A DNA stretch of 64,000 nt from Inonotus obliquus (lineage: Eukaryota > Basidiomycota > Agaricomycetes > Hymenochaetales > Hymenochaetaceae): assembly GCA_032164295.1 (NCBI GenBank), contig JAJHTX010000013.1, positions 1,488,001-1,552,000 of the forward strand. The letters run 5' to 3'. How positions within the stretch are numbered: position 1 is the stretch's first letter; every line of letters begins with the position of its first letter. Of the stretch, positions 12,398 through 24,190 are shown piece by piece. A program made the position numbers and the translations under genes. The notes below the pieces were generated by a model that searched no databases, was not told where the DNA came from, and was given only the letters and a program-made list of their open reading frames with translations.

Positions 12398-12780
12398 ATG
12401 GATTTTATAAAGAAATTCACTGCAGATGACAAGTCCGATAACACAAATCCTGTCGCCACTCAAGACAGTACTCAGAAACTCGACTCGAATCAATCAGGAG
12501 GTGGGTTGATGGATAAGTTCAATAATGCATTGGGTGGTGGTTCAAAGGGCGAAGCGAACGAAGGTATATTTCATCTCTAACCGTATTGACTGTATCTCTT
12601 ACCCCGCGCTCAGATGCCCTTGATAAAGCTGTCGATTGGGTACAGGAGCATATCCTCAAGCAAGGTCCGCAGCATAACGAATCAGCCATCGAACAGGCGA
12701 AAGATGAAGCTGTGTCGGATGCTATTCGCGCGCAATATAAGAAAATAACTGGGAATGAATTCCCCGTCGCGGATAAATAG
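12398..12780 (+). CDS. Small conserved fungal protein, copy A
   Basis: Two exons (12398-12563 and 12614-12780) encode about 110 residues. The N-terminus MDFIKKFTADD leads to a Gly/Ser-rich middle (GGGLMDKFNNALGGG) and then a strongly conserved helix-like C-terminal block (LDKAVDWVQEHILKQGPQ, ESAIEQAKDEAVSDAIR, YKKITGNEFPVADK). The architecture recalls a widespread small fungal protein sometimes labelled DNA-damage-responsive in databases; I do not know a proven function. It lacks a signal peptide and membrane segment, is hydrophilic and probably cytosolic. It is copy A of a pair made by the local tandem duplication; copy B starts 2.56 kb downstream in the same orientation. Confidence 0.8.
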
Positions 12781-14958
12781 TCGTCAGTTGGTTGGTATTT
12801 CATGAGCAGAGACCCGGGGATCTGTAGGATACGGCTGTGGTGGAAGTGTTGGTTCAGACGACGGAATGAAGTTGTGCGGAACGTATTGGATCTTTCTTTT
12901 CGTTTGTCTTTGTTTGTATTACGGCAACGTCGATGCGTGTATTCATGTTATCCATTCATGAAGAATGACCAGCCCAGAGACGACAACAGCGCTATGGACT
13001 ATCGGACTATGGACTACGTTGCTCATCGAAGTGGTGTCGTATGCCCATGCATATGCGAGAAAGGACTAGTACTGGTTGGTTTCATCATGAACGAAGACGA
13101 TTTGGTTTCATTACCCTGAGTCCTGACTCGGACCCTGCACTCCACCTTTTTAAGCTTGTTGGTCTTGGACTTGGTCAGTGTCGTTTCAATCGTGAAATGG
13201 GTCGTTGGTAGCTTCATCGTGTTCTTCCTTTCTTCCTTTCTCGATTCACTTTCTTCTGACTACGTTGACAAATCTGCTTATCATATCGCTCCCCGTTCTT
13301 GGTCAAACGAATGTGGGTAATCTAGGTGCAGTGCAGTTTTAGTTGAAATTTGCTCATTGCGCATTGCATCCATTATTAATGCGCTTTGGAATTCATGTAC
13401 AGTACTGTATTATGTATGTATGTATGTATTTCTTATGCCTATTATTGCCTATTGCCTATTCGTCTTGGATGACGATATTATTGTTATCTTCGCTCTTCGT
13501 GTCGCATCACTGCATCAGTCGTAATATTATATTATAAACGTTGTGATTACACGATACCATGGTAGGATAGAACTAGTACTAGTGCTGAGCGCGCGACCGT
13601 CGACCAGACTTCATTGCGAATTGAAGATAATTCCGCTTGTGTCCCGGTATGTTCTGCCTACATCAGATTCAGTCAGATTCAGAATCCCAGACCGTCTTTA
13701 CTTTTCTTTACTTTGTTCTGTAGGTTTCTTTTTTGATCAAAACTTGCGTAGAATCCACAGCGATCGAATACAGAATATGTATAAGAGACCAGAGACCAGA
13801 GATAGCTTTGAAACTCGAAACTCGACCTCGATTCTCGTCTCGTGCGTACTTTTGACTCGACGAACGAGGTGTAGACCGACTTGATAGAGCTTTTTGCATT
13901 TTTGCGCGATGGAAGACTCGGTCACTGGTATCTCGACTAGGACTCGAAGCGACTCTTCCTCAGCTCACACCGGCAGGCAGGAAGACGACACGGACTCCCA
14001 ATATTGTCCAGCGTGTTCGAGTAACACCATCCTCTTTGACTCGTTAGTTATTTGTGGATTCGAACCTCTCCTTGTCTAGTTGAAGCGGTAAGGCCATCAA
14101 CGCAATCCTCGCGGTATGACAGCCGAGAAGCCTGGCCTTTGCGCGCAAAAGCGTGTTGAAACCATGCCATGCCATGAAGGTATCTGGTTGAGCTGCTAGT
14201 ATTGTAATCCGGCCTCCTTATCTTGATTCTTCAGTCGGTCGCTTAATGATCGCTGAGGTACGTACGGTACATCGTTCCGCAATGACCTAAGTCACATTGA
14301 ATACGAGCCGATACATGCGTGTATGGGCATTGGCGATTGCCAATGATAATGTGTGGGTACGAGCTGGTAGTCTGTGCAATATAATGTTAGCTGGCTGATG
14401 TATCTAAAGGTGCTGAATCAGCTTCGCATTCGCACTCGCACTCATACGCTCACATGATTTCCCTTCCTCTAGAGTCTACACACATTTCTGAGACACCTTT
14501 TCCTAGGTATTTTGTTGGGAACATTGATCTGGAGGATGTCGTGTTCGAGTCGGAGACGATGCAAGCAAAGTGGGTCAGAAATGAGCATGAGGGTGATGAG
14601 TATTTTTATTGATGATGAACTGAATAGGTCATGTTATGCAAGTAGAAATGACGTGAGACCAAGCCATAGACTCGGACTGGACAAGTCCATTGACATTCCC
14701 ACGCTCGTAAATGAATAAACATACTTTTGACTCCGTACCACGTTTTCTGCATTTCTACTTAGCACTATGGAGACTTACAGTACCAACCGAATACCGAAGC
14801 ACTACCCTGCATCATCGTCATATACTCCACCATGAAATAACTTGGCTATCCCTCACGAAACGATATAATCCATCCATCCACAGTTTTATCGTCCTCCACT
14901 TATCAGACTTCAGTTCCACCTACACTCAGTCCTAACTCCTGCATAGACCAAAGACGAT
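12781..14958 (+). repeat. First unit of tandem duplication, non-coding part
   Basis: Downstream of copy A, the stretch 13240-13520 resembles 15520-15780 downstream of copy B (shared GCATCCATTATT, TTCGTCTT.GATGAC, ATATTGTTATCTTCGC). The stretch 13900-14515 resembles 16070-16835, the promoter region of the 16888 gene (shared CACATTGA.TACGAGCC and TTCGCACTCGTACGCTCAC-like stretches, and GAGACACYTTYC). The order is the same in both, so this is one direct duplication. Behind the 14.2-14.5 kb promoter copy no homologue of the 16888 ORF is seen, so the gene is missing from this unit. A (TATG)n microsatellite lies near 13412-13430. Confidence 0.7.
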
Positions 14959-15352
14959 ATGGATATGCTAAAGAAGTTCACCGGAGGCGACGGCAAGAGC
15001 GATACCTCTGCCTCTTCAAATCCTGTCGCTACACAGCAGAGTACTCAGAATATTCAGAAGGATCAATCGGGATCGGGAGGCGGAATGATGGATACAATAA
15101 ATAATGCCTTTGGGGGTGGCGCAAAGGGCGAGAAGAACGAAGGTATGTTTATTGTTTGGTATGCTCAAGTCATCGATTGCTTTCCAGAGAGTTGACTGGT
15201 ATGCGCTTATCCACCTAGACTCTCTTGATAAAGGCGTCGATTGGGTGCAGGAAAATATCCTTAGGCAAGGACCGCAGCATAACGAATCAGCCGTCGAGCA
15301 GGCGAAAGATGAGGCTATATCCGATGCTATTCGTAGGCAATACAAGAAATAA
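14959..15352 (+). CDS. Small conserved fungal protein, copy B
   Basis: Paralogue of the 12398 gene. Exon 1 runs from ATG (MDMLKKFTGGDG..) through GGGMMDTINNAFGGG to a GTATGT donor, with the intron at the same codon as in copy A (Asn-Glu/Asp). Exon 2 gives LDKGVDWVQENILRQGPQ, ESAVEQAKDEAISDAIR and ends RQYKK-stop. It therefore lacks the last eleven or so residues of copy A (ITGNEFPVADK). Whether the truncated end matters is unknown. The reading frame is otherwise intact with conservative substitutions against copy A, which suggests selection rather than decay. The intron is longer (about 75 nt versus 50 nt). Confidence 0.75.
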
Positions 15353-16840
15353 TCCGACAGAAGATGAATCGACGTTGAAGATGAAAAGGAAGAGGTGGTT
15401 CAAGGGTTAGAGTCGGTGTCTGTGTCTCGTCTCGAGCAGAGGTGAATATCGAATGTGTAGAGTATTGAAGGAGTGGATGTAATAGTGTTGGTTCGGATTC
15501 GGAACTTCGTTTTCTTATGAAACTCTTCTCATTTGTCCCACGTTATCGCAAGCTGATGCGTGCATTCGATTCGCTTTCGTCCGATTCCAATGACGAAACT
15601 GCCTAATTGCCTATCTGCATCCCGCTCATGGTGAGGCAAATGTGGATATCCAGGTGCAATGTTAGTAGCTCGTTGCATCCATTATTGCTCTTCGTAATTG
15701 TTCGTCTTCGATGACCAAATATTGTTATCTTCGCCCCTCGACGTCCCTCTCCTCTCCAATCGCGTGTCATGTGTGTTAAACGCTCAGTCTCGTTAGATTG
15801 TGGACGGCAAAACTTATGGTCCTTCGACGAAAAGCGGACACGATGATTACATAGCACTGCTGGTGGTATGGCGCGAATCGATCGAGGGACGGTTTTGCTT
15901 ACGTCAGTATCGATTACATTATCCCATCCGTCTCTTTCTCTTTTCGTCTCTTCCTCTTTTCGGAACTTCCACACCAACAAAAGAGTACAGAGTGGCCTAC
16001 TCATACAACAGCTAACTTTCTTTCACTTTGTGCTCTGACAAGGCGGGAGGTGGCTAACGTAACGGAACTTACGCGGTGGAAGAGTTCAAGAGTCGAGACT
16101 CTCGACCTCCTAAACCTCACGCTACCAAGCCACGGGAGGTACATACCAACGACTGTGGCACGATCGAGTAGCACTGGCACCGCCCCCTTTGATCCGATGA
16201 TCTGTTGTGGCTTTACAACTCTTTATTTATTCGCAATGGCCCACATTCTGTAGGCCGTCAATGCAACTATCGCGCGTTGTCAGCCAAGAGGTTGTGGCCT
16301 GCCGCCTGAGCGCGGTTTCATGGGCACGTTGCATGTCCATTTGTGAGGCTGTTATTGGTCCAGACTCTGCTCTGGCCTCTTCCTATTGTAAGTACCGAAC
16401 TGTGAATATGCAACCTCTGAAAAGCGTTACATTTGCGTCGCTTCGAAGTGATGCAACTAGGTTGAAATTACGCGTTACAGGCCCGCAATTTGGGCTACCG
16501 AGCCACAGATTTCTCTATGTCTGCGGCTCCGTATCTGTGACACATTTCTCTGAAGTGACGCAATACACCGCAAGTTACACATTACAGTTGTCTACTCGCA
16601 GTGCGGCTTAACGATCGCTTCGACACGTGATGCTCCATTGGCCCAGATCACATTGAGTACGAGCCACCACAACGTGAGTAGGGACCGATTGCCAATGCGT
16701 GGGCATGAGCTGGCGCTCTATAAATGTTGGCTCGGTGGTGTCCCAAGTGAGAACTCAACTTCGCACTCGTACGCTCACCTGAACCCTCTTCCTCTACTTC
16801 ACTGAGACACTTTCCAAGGTATTTGGCCACCCTTTACTCT
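15353..16840 (+). repeat. Second unit of tandem duplication, non-coding part
   Basis: No gene is supported here. The segment is the counterpart of 12.9-14.5 kb (see that entry) and contains the functional-looking promoter copy of the 16888 ORF. Confidence 0.65.
16719..16725 (+). promoter_or_regulatory. TATA box upstream of the acidic ORF
   Basis: TATAAAT, 163 nt before the ATG at 16888. The paralogous promoter copy near 14375 has a changed version (ATATAATG). Confidence 0.45.
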
Positions 16841-16887
16841 CCTAATAGGAGCTGACAGTACTTAAACACACACAGGACGTTTCCAAG

Positions 16888-18336
16888 ATGTCCGCTGGGA
16901 ATACGCGCTGGGAATACGACGCTGCTAACCGCATAGCAAAGTGTATCACTGAGGAAATGACTGAGAACGGCCTTCGAACCCATATGAAATTCTACAACGA
17001 CGTTCCGGGAATTCCAGACGATTTCATTGAAGGCACAACCACTGAAGCTGGTTTTGCGCATGGTACGCATGTGGACGGAGATGGAAATGTGCATGTGGAC
17101 GAAGTTAACGATGCATATGACGATTCACGTTATTCACTCAGCCCAAAAGTGAAATCTGAGAGCGATTTCACTTTTTTTGACAACCTTCTTGCAGATCCCG
17201 ATTTCAATCAGCCTCAGCCTGATCATGAAGGACAAGGCGCGACTTGGGGTTCATCGTCGACGGTTAGTTCTGGTCCGATGGGGATTAATCACTGGACGCG
17301 TCAAGCACCTGTGGTTCCAAACCCGTTTGCGGGTTTGCCAGGTTCCGATATGGAGACGGAGATTGTCAGTACGGATGACAGAGCTCAGCATATGGATACG
17401 TTCGAACGACCTAAATCGCTCTCTCATTATTCTGGGCCGACATTGGAACCCGATTCAATGGGACACGCAGGACCTGAGTCTGCGTATTACTGTTATCAAG
17501 AAGCTGGAACGCGTAAATTTGATACCGTAGACCCGGCCGTGAACAGACGTGCACAGGCTCAAACGCGTATTCAGCGTTGTGATGCTGCAGCTAGGAATCT
17601 TGGTTTAAAAAGGATCGTTCCTGAACGTTCTTCTGCGGGTGAAGGTGCTAGGTTTGTTTCTCCATCTCCGAGTGGACAAATACCTCCGCCTTCTATGTAT
17701 ATACGGGACGATAGTCCGATTCCTTCACGAGATGGAGATGGAGAGGCTGCTGGGAGTCGTTCGCCAGTAGTTCCGGATCCCCAGTTCGATTATGCTAGGT
17801 GGAAATGGAGATCCAACTTACACAAGGAGCTCGTTTCGCATGGGTATGGGTCATTCAATTCAACTGAAACCCTCGTAACGATAGACGAAACGGAAGAACC
17901 GGAGCAACTTGACGGTAGCACCCTAGGATTATATCAAGCCATCGCTCTACGCGAAATCTTTGGACGTGAAAATAGTCCATTGACTGAATTGGGTGATGAT
18001 GAGATTGTTGTTGATGTTGATGATCCTAGGGATGATACAGATGTGAATGTACATCTATACGAGATATTCGGTCGTCCGGATAGTCCTTTGACGGATATAT
18101 CCGACTCTGACGAGGAGATTGGAGAACGCATGGCCGCGGCTGCGGCCGAGGAGGGGTCTCGGACTCGGACTTTCCCCTTCAATGACGCATCATCACGGAA
18201 GTCGAGCACGCCACGGTCTCGGAGGACTCGTACTACTCAGAAGTCCTCCGCTCCTACGAGCTCCCAGTCCATCCAAACGAAGCGCATCACGACTCGGAGT
18301 AGCGCAAAGCAGCTTCGAGGAAATCAGAAGAATTGA
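16888..18336 (+). CDS. Hypothetical acidic, Ser/Pro-rich protein (482 aa)
   Basis: A single uninterrupted reading frame of 482 codons, unusual in this intron-rich window. I do not recognise a domain. The first 45 residues look structured (MSAGNTRWEYDAANRIAK..). The rest is rich in Asp, Glu, Ser and Pro and probably disordered. A short motif is repeated near the C-terminus: EIFGRENSPLTEL (about residue 353) and EIFGRPDSPLTDI (about residue 392), separated by an Asp/Val-rich spacer. SPLTEL-like acidic motifs recur in many disordered basidiomycete nuclear or mobile-element-linked proteins, from memory. The C-terminal 50 residues are basic and Ser/Thr/Arg-rich (possible nuclear localisation). There is no signal peptide or membrane segment. 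Its promoter region is duplicated about 2.4 kb upstream. Function unknown. Confidence 0.65.
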   Translation: MSAGNTRWEYDAANRIAKCITEEMTENGLRTHMKFYNDVPGIPDDFIEGTTTEAGFAHGTHVDGDGNVHVDEVNDAYDDSRYSLSPKVKSESDFTFFDNLLADPDFNQPQPDHEGQGATWGSSSTVSSGPMGINHWTRQAPVVPNPFAGLPGSDMETEIVSTDDRAQHMDTFERPKSLSHYSGPTLEPDSMGHAGPESAYYCYQEAGTRKFDTVDPAVNRRAQAQTRIQRCDAAARNLGLKRIVPERSSAGEGARFVSPSPSGQIPPPSMYIRDDSPIPSRDGDGEAAGSRSPVVPDPQFDYARWKWRSNLHKELVSHGYGSFNSTETLVTIDETEEPEQLDGSTLGLYQAIALREIFGRENSPLTELGDDEIVVDVDDPRDDTDVNVHLYEIFGRPDSPLTDISDSDEEIGERMAAAAAEEGSRTRTFPFNDASSRKSSTPRSRRTRTTQKSSAPTSSQSIQTKRITTRSSAKQLRGNQKN

Positions 18337-18535
18337 TATATGACGAGTTACAATTCGGTTTAGTGCATCGGTTGGAGTATTTGGACTGTTCAGCTTATTG
18401 TTTGTTGTTCTCTTTTGGAGAAGTTTGTCGAAGAATTGTATTGTTTATTTATTTATTTTGCGCCATTGTAAGAAGTTTGAAATACCCGAGCCACGTTATT
18501 CATTGCTCCCTACATGCCCAATCAACGAGACCTCT

Positions 18536-21525
18536 TTACAAGTCAATGTCATGATCATCCACCTTCCTTTTAATTCCAAGGGAAGCTCCCATACTTCCCG
18601 GGTAATCCGCCTTAGCTAACACTTTAGCACATCGGTCCATGTTTAGGGATGCACAGTGTCTCGGAAGGTTTGTTTGATGTTCGGTGGGATAAGACGCTAT
18701 AACCCCCAACACAGGAACCCCATCTTCGAACCACCCATCCGATTCGAATTTCTGCATATTCAGACGCCTGAGTTGGTTCAGAATGAGTCCTCTTGCGTTC
18801 GCGGCAGTAACGGAATCCAGATTCTATAATCAGATGTAGTTAGTAAGCCTGCAGTCGTGCATCGTGCAAGAAATGCCATACCGGATGGTTGTAGAAATTT
18901 GAGGGACGTACGCTTTTAGAAGCGTTGACTTGTGGTGTTGAGTGCAAACGACGATCAAATAACCACTTGCACTGTATTGCGATGGCTAGATTTTGACCAG
19001 TAGCCAAACGAACGAATGATACGATGTTAGGGCCCATTAGGTTATCAGGAAGGCACATCAACGATGCAGGCGATTCGAACCATTTCTTTGTCTCTTCCAT
19101 CGAATCACATCTGGCTCCAATGTTCGTTGGTGATCCCCGGAAGTCCGATGCGTGGAAGCGGTTGACCTCCACCCCTTCGTCACTCCAAGCGGCAGAAATT
19201 AATTGAGCTCGCTGTTTAGCCCATTCCGGAACGTCCATTCCAAAATCAAATATGTCACAAAGCACGTTGTCGTCATCAAAAGCGCGAGCAAGGTAATACG
19301 CGATCAATTCCCCGAAACCGTCAGCCCTGTTTTCTCGTGAAGACTTCCTGATAGAATCTTCCAATGAAAAGCCTTCCTGGCCGAAGATGAATTGTGTCGC
19401 TCCGAGAATGACGAGGGGTTCATCAATCACGAGTTCCTCTCCTGAGAAGTTTACAAGACGGGCAAAGCCCACAAGGTCTCCATGCTGATTGGATAGTGGC
19501 TCGAGCCTTCGATGTATCAACCATGTGAACAAAACGCTCTTAAAAATATTAGCGAATTTGGTGGCTAACGAGAAATGGTAAGCCCAAAATCTAAAGGCAG
19601 AGGCAATGTTGAGCATACCGTCAATTCTCGAGAACTTGAACGGCACAATGTCCTCTTTTACCTCTATCGGGATATCCTCCTCCTCCTCGACGAAGCGCTG
19701 ACCATCGGTCGGAGAGAATCCACAGACTGCCTTGATGTAGGAATTTAGAACCCTGTGAGGCGACCGGAACGAGGACATCAATAGCTGTTCTACCAGCGCT
19801 TCGGTTAAACGACGCCTGAGGACGCCAAGTTCAATATAGGTGATCTTCACACGAGTACGTGTATCGATAACTTACCTTCCGCGCACCCAATTCCATGCGC
19901 GTTCAAGTAACTGCTCCCCAGAATCCGTCTTAGCAATGTGGTGAGGCATGTATCGTCTAATGTAACTGCGTTGGCGTTCAAAGTCGTCAAAGGCACCAAT
20001 CCTTGTCACACGGGTGAATGGTGCAAGTGTCGCGACCTCCGGTCTCTCAGGATTGTTGACCACAAGTATGGACGGACTGCTCCCTGATATAATAACCGGG
20101 TAGCAATAAGCGCTCATCCATGAATTGATGAGCGGTCTATAAAGGGTATATTTGATCGATTCGTCAATTCTCGAACGAAAAGATCCATCCAATCTTTCAT
20201 TCGCTACTTGCGCCTCGTCGAGAATAAAGTGGACATTTCCGATTGAACTGTATTCACGTCGTAAATCGACGAGCATCTTGTTGACTTCAGATTTCCACGT
20301 CGACGGGTAATCATCTTCGCTGGCTTCATGCAGAATTTCAGATAAACCTGCGAACACATCTACTCCGAGAAGATTGAGAGAGCACAGCTGAAGAAAAAGC
20401 CAATGTATCTTGAAATCTTCGATGGGCCGCCCCGTATCTCGAGCAATCCTCAAAAAGCGTTCAAAGACAAGAATGCGTGCCCTAAGGACCTGGTACACAT
20501 GACGTTCCATAATGTACTTATTTGCGCAATAAGCATCTTCGCATCTTGCATAGCTCAGTTCCTCTGGATATAGAATGAAGGAAGGAGTGTTGGGGATATG
20601 CTGATCTATCGCGTCCATCATGTCGTTAGATCCCAGCTTTTGCTTGACAGAATTAGAAAAGAGCGTGAAATAGAATCCCCAATATCTGCATAAGCCCTCA
20701 AATAAGAAGCGAGTCTTGCCCGATCCTGAGGTATTAAAGAGTATCCTAATGTAAACACAGTAAGTAACGAAGATGAACGGCAAAGGCAATTAAAAGTTGC
20801 TTACCAGTCTCCTGCGGCAAATACTTCATCGAGAATGCTTTGGTCGCCGAGATCTTCCCCTAATTTATGCAGGAGTAGCACCGGATCGCCCGATATTTGG
20901 GGGATTTTGAGGTCAGTGATGAAATCTGCAGTTTGACGATTTGCAGATGACGGTGGTATCCAGAAGTCCTTCCATGGTGGACCAGCCAAATACTCCCTAA
21001 GCTTTGGATCGTACGTTGCTAAGAAACTATCGATATTTCTTTCTGTCTCTTCCATGCCTTTGATTTGCATTTTCACCCGACGAAGTTTACTTAAAGCTGG
21101 AGATATTTCAGGTCAAGCTAAAATTTGAATGCATGAACGATGGAGGACATACCTTCATTGTTCACGATGACGATGTCTATCACCCACGAAGAAGATGATG
21201 GTGTGGGCCCATGAGGGAAGTAATAACGCAGGGACCGAGTGGCCGTCATTTGTGCTTGATCAACGTTCTTACTATCGCGAAGCCACTTTGCGATATGATT
21301 GTAAATAATGAGCCGGCTTCCCGATTTTTGCCCACCATACTATGTGAATTCGAAAGTGAGAGCACGATGAATGGTCCCAAGTGATCTAACCTTGAAAAAA
21401 GTATGATCCTGTGCGACCGCATCACATGCAACCATGAGGTCGTTGACTGTTGCGTCCTCCGCCATCCGAACAGACGAAAAGTCGGCCCACTCGTGAAGTG
21501 GCCCGTAGACTTTGTAATGATACAT
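18536..21525 (-). CDS. Crinkler-type protein: P-loop NTPase with REase-like C-terminal domain
   Basis: About 900 residues from six exons. The start at 21525 (MYHYKVYGPLHEWADF) gives a short header with DATVNDL, reminiscent of the ubiquitin-like Crinkler header. The next exons carry the linker PPWKDFWIPPSSANRQ and LLLHKLGEDLGD. The NTPase has Walker A NTSGSGKTR and Walker B VHFILDEAQ, then ISGSSPS as sensor region. The C-terminal domain shows the pattern of Crinkler REase-like nucleases: an N-terminal Glu (GFGELIAYYLARAF), a strand GPNIVSFVRL and an IQCKW strand corresponding to QxK. The usual metal-binding Asp before this strand appears to be Asn (GPN). The last exon begins NLDSVTAANARG and ends DDHDIDL. 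Known context: such NTPase-nuclease proteins occur in oomycetes and basidiomycetes and are proposed effectors or intragenomic-conflict proteins. No secretion signal is visible. Frames look intact. Confidence 0.75.
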
Positions 21526-22819
21526 GGTGATAGGTAGTGGCGGACAGAGATGACTTCTGTGGCCTTGTCACAACACGCGTCAAGTTGAGTGAAAGTAGCC
21601 AGGAAAAGCGTTCTCAAAAGTTTGAGACAAGGCAGACCGATATGCGTTTACGTTATGTTAATGATGTAAGTAATTATGTAATAGCTCACCCTTTGACCAA
21701 TGATTAGTCACGCTTGTATCATTGACATGATCACGTAATATGCTTGCATGGAACAAATGGCTCCCCAATTCTTGAAAGTGGATACATCGGCGGCGATGGA
21801 GGCGCGGGTCCTACCTTGTGAATGAATTGGGAGATGGTGAACGCAAACGATGTCCACGCTTGCCGCTTGGATGGAGATGTCTCCACATCCAGACGTGACT
21901 CGGACCAATGATCATCCAGCATATCCATTACTGGGGCCTCTTCTCTCTCGATGCCTTATGGCGCCTGTGGTCGTGGATATAGCACTCACAGCGTAAGTAT
22001 GTGTCGGCGAGAAAGTTCGAGCCCTCTATAGGCGACTGCCTATTTCGGCCACGCCTCCTTTGAGCAATTTACCTTGAGTGGATATCGCCTTCAAACGGAT
22101 CCGAATCGCATGTTCTTTATGGCGCCGCACGTAAGATTCAAGAAGAATGGTATTTATACAGGCCTTTTCTCCAGCCACTGACATCCTCAAGTTACATCCC
22201 ACCTTGACCAGAGATTCATCCTTGCCTCAATCTATTCGACACAGTGGTAAAAGATGGGCAGACTTCATAGCAACACATACTATCGTGTGCCTGCTGCACA
22301 AGCCGTGCACAGCGACAAGGTATTTCATCGTACCATGCTCGTATGGGCAATTTTCTGACACTAACACTCTTGTGCAGTTTGCTGGCAACTACAGATCAAA
22401 GCGAGTCAGGAGAATCGAGTGTTCTGTCGGCAAAGTCGTGAGAATTGATATTTGTACATGATGATTATCCAAGGTCCACCACCAGAAACTAACAGTTGTG
22501 TCAAGCTGAACCTGCGTATTCCTATGAGTCGAAGCTCGAACAGCTGGATCTAATCCTTTCGAAGAATGAAAACGAGAAAGGCAGCGTAGTAACTAAAGAT
22601 GGGACCAAGGTACTTATGCAACCATTTAGTTTTTCCAGACTGAGGACAAACCAGGACATCCCAGAACAATGTTTAACCGCTCAATATTTGTAGTAACGAT
22701 CTAGAGACTGGGAGCTATGTTGGGTGGAAGGAAGATAATTTTCATATGTCTAAAGTTTGCGCGTGTTTCATTTATGATAATAGCGATTCATATTTGCGCG
22801 TGTTACGCAATAAGACTTC
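21526..22819. other. Intergenic, no gene supported
   Basis: Short frames exist on both strands (for example minus 21731-21928 and plus 22147-22461) but none shows a recognisable domain or splice-consistent continuation. It probably holds the promoter of the Crinkler-type gene and the 3' region of the ADH. Confidence 0.5.
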
Positions 22820-24160
22820 TTACTTCGAGATATCCAGGACTACGCGGCCGGCAATTTGGCCCTTCTCCATTTCCTCGTACACGCTGGACATTCCCAAATC
22901 AGAAGGAATACCATTGGGAAGGGATGAATGAGACGCACTTTTCCAACTCTGAAAGTCCACGAATAGAATAGCGGCATTTCACTTTCCCGGAAGCAGCAAT
23001 TTCGACGGCTTCATTTGTCTGCTGCCTATTTCTAAACATCGGAGTCAGTAAACACAGAGCTTATCGTTGTCGACACCTTACCCGGCACATATCCCACGGA
23101 TAGTTAAACCACGTACAACAACAAGCATAATCGGTAAGGCAAGAAGTCCGTTACGTGGGACGCCTATGACCATTAGATAGCCTGAGGGGCGCAAATACGT
23201 CGCAGCGACTGAATATGCCTCATTGCCGCCGGCTGTTACTATAGCAGCGTGTGCTCCTGCACCACCTGTCGCAGAACGTACCTCTGATGCTACATCTGCG
23301 CTCTCCTTGAAATCAATCCAGGCTTCCGCACCTAGCGAAAGACAGAGCTCTCGTTTCACAGAGCCGGTGTCTATTGCGATTACTCGTAAACCCATGGCAG
23401 TCGCGTATTGAATCGCTAGGAGCCGCGATTCTGAGTGGCGAACACGCGACACCTAGCAGGGAGACCTTACCTAAATGGCCGAGTCCACCGCCTGCGCCAG
23501 GAATGACGACCCAATCGCCGATATGCGCATTGCATTGCTGTAAAGCATTATAAACGGAACTACCCTGATGAACAAAAACTGAGTGGGGAAGGAATATACT
23601 AAACGAAACATATTTACTAACAGCACACATGATAGCAGCAGCCGTGGGGCTGTCCAACGAATCCGGAATTGGTGTAATATGATTCACATACGACACCGCA
23701 TACTCGCAGAAGGTACCATCGACCTGCACCCCGCTGGCCTGAAGGTTGTAGCACACTAGCAGCGGATAAGTCAAACGACCCGAACGAAAGAGAACAATAA
23801 CTCACGCCCTTCGTATCCTTTCAGACACATCTCGCAATTCAAACACGCGTTGGCGATAAACCTTACACCGACACGGTCACCGATCTTGACTCCATCGTAT
23901 TCCGTATTTGGCGCAATCGCAACTACTATCCCAATGCCTTCATGTCCACCAATCAAATTCTGTTTCGGATTGCTAGAAAAGTGATCCTTCCGTACTCCTA
24001 GATCAGTGTGACAAACGCCCGAGTGGGAAAGTTGTACGAGGCATTGGCCGGGTTTGAGTTGGGATGGATGGATAACAGGGTGATCATTCACCAGGGAGAG
24101 AGCTCCTCCAGCGGACGAGAGCACGTACGCGCGTTGAGTGGAGGGAATGAAAGGCTTCAT
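22820..24160 (-). CDS. Zinc-dependent alcohol dehydrogenase (MDR family)
   Basis: Medium-chain NAD-dependent alcohol dehydrogenase of the fungal ADH type. The start at 24160 (MKPFIPSTQRAYVLSS) is preferred; an in-frame ATG lies at 24190. Catalytic zinc ligands are visible: Cys in HSGVCHTDLG and His-Glu in GGHEG. The structural-zinc cluster reads NACLNCEMCLKGYEG with the fourth Cys supplied by the next exon (LCYNLQASGVQVDGTF). The Rossmann motif is PGAGGGLGHL; downstream come AIQYATAMGLRVIAID and the substrate-pocket region MVIGVPRNG. The last exon ends NVYEEMEKGQIAGRVVLDISK with stop at 22820-22822. About six exons encode about 350 residues. All key residues are present. The substrate cannot be inferred beyond primary alcohol/aldehyde class. 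Confidence 0.88.
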
Positions 24161-24190
24161 AGCAAAGACAATGAGTGCTGCGGTTAACAC

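Noticed and set aside
14040..14075. tRNA-like T-loop GGATTCGAACC (minus strand)
   Set aside because: The flanking bases do not form a T-stem or acceptor stem, and no D- or anticodon arm is found.
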